NCBI RefSeq assembly: GCF_014297285.1 | Contig: NZ_JACOQI010000003.1 | Coordinates: 124,001 to 188,000, forward strand | DNA length: 64,000 nucleotides | Source: Dysosmobacter segnis | GTDB taxonomy: Bacteria > Bacillota > Clostridia > Oscillospirales > Oscillospiraceae | Reading direction: 5' to 3' | Shown: piece after piece, positions 61,958 to 64,000 of the stretch | Layout of the letters: every line of letters starts with the position of its first letter | Position numbering within the stretch: position 1 is the stretch's first letter | The notes under the pieces: model-generated | What the model was told of the DNA's origin: nothing | Databases searched by the model: none | The model's input: the letters and a program-made list of their open reading frames with translations, nothing else | Made by a program: the position numbers and the translations under genes

Positions 61958-64000
61958 TTACTGGGGCTTTACGATCAGGTTGATCAGACGGTTCTTGACC
62001 AGAATGGTCTTGACAATCTGCATACCCTCGGTGGCCTTCTGCACCTTGTCCACAGCCAGCGCGGCGGCCTTCACGGCCTCCTCATCGCTGTCCACCGGCA
62101 TGGTGACGGTGCCCTTCATCTTGCCGTTGACCTGAATGGCCATCTCCACAGAGGAAGCCACGGTCTTGCTGGCGTCATATACAGGCCACTCCGCCTGACA
62201 GCACATTCTGCCGGTCTCAGCGGCAAAGCCAAGCTGCTCCCACAGCTCCTCGGTGACGTGGGGGGCAAAGGGATTCAGCAGCCGCAGCAGAATGCCCATG
62301 TCGCCCTTGGTGACGCCGTTGGCGGTCATTTCGTTGACGGCAGTCATCATGGCGGCGATGGCGGTGTTCATCTTCAACGTGTCGATATCGTCGGTGACCT
62401 TCTTGATGGCCTTGTGGAGAACGGCCTCGTTGGCGGGGGTCAGCTCACGGCTGTCCGCCGCGGACTCCGCCAGATTCCACACCTTGTCCAAAAAGCGCTT
62501 GGAGCCCTTCACGGCATCGGTGGACCAGGTAGCCGCCTGCTCAAAATCGCCCACGAACATGATATACAGCCGCATGGTATCTGCACCGTACTGGGCCACA
62601 ATGTCGTTGGGGTTCACCACGTTGCCCCGGGACTTGGACATCTTCTCGCCGCCCTCGCCCAGGATCATGCCGTGGCTGGTGCGCTTGGCGTAAGGCTCCT
62701 TGGTGGGCACGGCGCCGATGTCATAGAGGAACTTATGCCAGAACCGGGAGTACAGCAGATGCAGCGTAGTGTGCTCCATGCCGCCGTTGTACCAGTCCAC
62801 GGGAGACCAGTATTCCAGCGCCTCCTTGGAGGCCAAGGCCTTATCATTGTGGGGGTCCATATACCGCAGGAAGTACCAGCAGGAGCCGGCCCACTGGGGC
62901 ATGGTATCCGTTTCACGCTGGGCAGGGCCGCCGCACTTGGGGCAGGTGGTGTTCACCCAGTCGGTCATCTTGGAGAGAGGAGATTCGCCGTCGTCCGTCA
63001 GCTCGTAGCTCTCCACGTCCGGCAGCAGCAAGGGAAGCTGCTCCTCCGGCAGGGGGACCCAGCCGCACTTCTCGCACTTCACCAGAGGGATCGGCTCGCC
63101 CCAGTAGCGCTGACGGCTGAACACCCAGTCACGGAGCTTGAAGTTGGTCTTGGGATGGCCGATGCCATGCTCCGTGACCCACTTCTTCATGGTGGGGATA
63201 GCCTCCTTGACGGTAAGGCCGTTGAGGAAGTCGGAGTTGACCATGATGCCGGTGTCGTCCTTCAGTGCAAAGGCGCACTTGGTGACGTCGCCTCCCTTCA
63301 CCACTTCCACAATGGGCAGGCCGAAGGCCGTGGCAAAATCCCAGTCGCGCTGATCGTGGCCAGGCACGCCCATGACGATGCCGGTGCCGTAGCCCATCAG
63401 CACGTAATCAGAAACGAAAATGGGAATATGCTTACCGGTGACGGGATGGACGGCCTCGATGCCTTCCAGCCGGACGCCGGTCTTTTCCTTGTTCAGCTCG
63501 CCTCGCTCAAAATCGGATTTCCGGGCAGCCTCCTGCCGGTAGGCCTCCACGGCCTCCCAGTTGGTCAGCTGGTCCTTCCACTGGGCGAGGTAGGGGTGCT
63601 CGGGAGAGATGACCATATAGGTCACGCCGAACAGCGTGTCGCACCGGGTGGTGTAGACCGTCAGCTTGTCGCCGTTGGTGGCGGTGAAGTCCACCTCGGT
63701 ACCCTCGCTGCGGCCGATCCAGTTGCGCTGCTGGATCTTCACCCGCTCGATATAGTCCACGTCGTCCAGATCGTCAATGAGGCGGTCGGCGTACTTGGTG
63801 ATGGCCAGCATCCACTGGCTCTTTTCCTTGCGGATGACCTCGCTGCCGCAGCGCTCGCAGACGCCCTCCACAACTTCCTCGTTGGCCAGCACGCACTTGC
63901 AGCTGGTGCACCAGTTCACGGGCATGGATGCCTTATAGGCAAGGCCCTTCTTGAACAGCTGGAGGAAGATCCACTGGGTCCACTTGTAGTAGCTGGGGTC
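61958..64000 (-). CDS. leuS: Leucyl-tRNA synthetase, C-terminal part
   Basis: Charges tRNA-Leu. The window holds the last 680 or so residues; the frame is open to the right edge (first visible residues DPSYYKWTQWIFLQLFKKG), so the N-terminal HIGH region is outside. Present are the zinc/insertion cysteines (CTSCKCVLANEEVVEGVCERCG), the CP1 editing domain (TTRCDTLFGVTYMV, and VPGHDQRDWDFA with the editing Asp), KMSKS in GGEKMSKSRGNVVNP, the anticodon-binding domain and the C-terminal tail. An ATG at 63925 is internal and not the true start. Confidence 0.97.
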   Translation of the reverse strand, partial: DPSYYKWTQWIFLQLFKKGLAYKASMPVNWCTSCKCVLANEEVVEGVCERCGSEVIRKEKSQWMLAITKYADRLIDDLDDVDYIERVKIQQRNWIGRSEGTEVDFTATNGDKLTVYTTRCDTLFGVTYMVISPEHPYLAQWKDQLTNWEAVEAYRQEAARKSDFERGELNKEKTGVRLEGIEAVHPVTGKHIPIFVSDYVLMGYGTGIVMGVPGHDQRDWDFATAFGLPIVEVVKGGDVTKCAFALKDDTGIMVNSDFLNGLTVKEAIPTMKKWVTEHGIGHPKTNFKLRDWVFSRQRYWGEPIPLVKCEKCGWVPLPEEQLPLLLPDVESYELTDDGESPLSKMTDWVNTTCPKCGGPAQRETDTMPQWAGSCWYFLRYMDPHNDKALASKEALEYWSPVDWYNGGMEHTTLHLLYSRFWHKFLYDIGAVPTKEPYAKRTSHGMILGEGGEKMSKSRGNVVNPNDIVAQYGADTMRLYIMFVGDFEQAATWSTDAVKGSKRFLDKVWNLAESAADSRELTPANEAVLHKAIKKVTDDIDTLKMNTAIAAMMTAVNEMTANGVTKGDMGILLRLLNPFAPHVTEELWEQLGFAAETGRMCCQAEWPVYDASKTVASSVEMAIQVNGKMKGTVTMPVDSDEEAVKAAALAVDKVQKATEGMQIVKTILVKNRLINLIVKPQ

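Noticed and set aside
1..64000. tRNA or rRNA genes
   Set aside because: No cloverleaf or conserved rRNA segment noticed on either strand; element insertion is in a protein gene, not a tRNA.

Overview
The window is about 60% GC and reads as the chromosome of a gut-type clostridium. Genes sit in tight operons with strong AGGAGG-type ribosome sites, and the families are those of Oscillospiraceae-like Firmicutes: M18 aminopeptidase, YqeG, RbgA, CD1247-type zinc-ribbon protein, RibU under an FMN riboswitch, pyruvate:ferredoxin oxidoreductase (PFOR), SsnA/YgfK and an SLH-domain surface protein. The taxonomic call is inference from gene content; there is no rRNA or tRNA gene to anchor it.

Layout. 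1-12.1 kb (minus strand): a PheB-like ACT protein cut by the window edge, M18 aminopeptidase, a TsaC/Sua5-CoaE fusion, prfA, a flavodoxin, an ABC-F ATPase, murF, ddl, an Ig/SLH surface protein and a RodA/FtsW protein. 12.5-18.9 kb (plus): tsaE-tsaB-upp, then ssnA-ygfK behind a structured leader that may be a molybdenum-cofactor riboswitch. 19.1-20.2 kb: a histidine phosphatase and the C-terminal part of a broken XRE regulator. 20.2-33.8 kb: an inserted mobile element. 33.8-41.1 kb: the N-terminal piece of that XRE regulator, a YjjG-like HAD phosphatase, a SLOG protein, ribU, an IclR regulator and PFOR. 41.3-54.4 kb (minus): engB, lon, clpX, clpP, tig, a metallophosphoesterase, thrC, yraN, rnhB, a frameshifted zinc-ribbon gene, rbgA, lepB, rplS and a TtcA-like enzyme. 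54.4-64 kb: cardiolipin synthase, nicotinate phosphoribosyltransferase divergent from type II pantothenate kinase, a CD1247-like protein, efp, yqeG, an unknown protein, rpsU and the C-terminal part of leuS.

The most informative region is the 13.5-kb integrative mobilizable element at 20224-33758. It has 20-bp imperfect inverted ends (18/20 match), a large serine recombinase, a TnpW-like protein, an array of nine GTCAACC heptamers next to a VapE-type helicase and a CHC2 primase, a MobA/MobL relaxase with an RSF1010-type nic site, and an AT-rich cargo of a two-component system plus an FtsX-type ABC transporter. No type IV secretion genes are present, so it would need a helper for transfer. It splits an XRE-family regulator gene; joining the two host flanks restores the reading frame. 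The relaxase reading frame appears to begin with ATA. Two cargo promoters carry the same 11-bp direct repeat at the same distance from the -10 box, which points to coordinated control by the element's own response regulator.

Other structure: a modular intergenic repeat with paired hairpins that show compensatory changes (three copies, one inside a duplicated terminator), a near-perfect 17-bp hairpin between tig and clpP, and three chromosomal genes that look broken.
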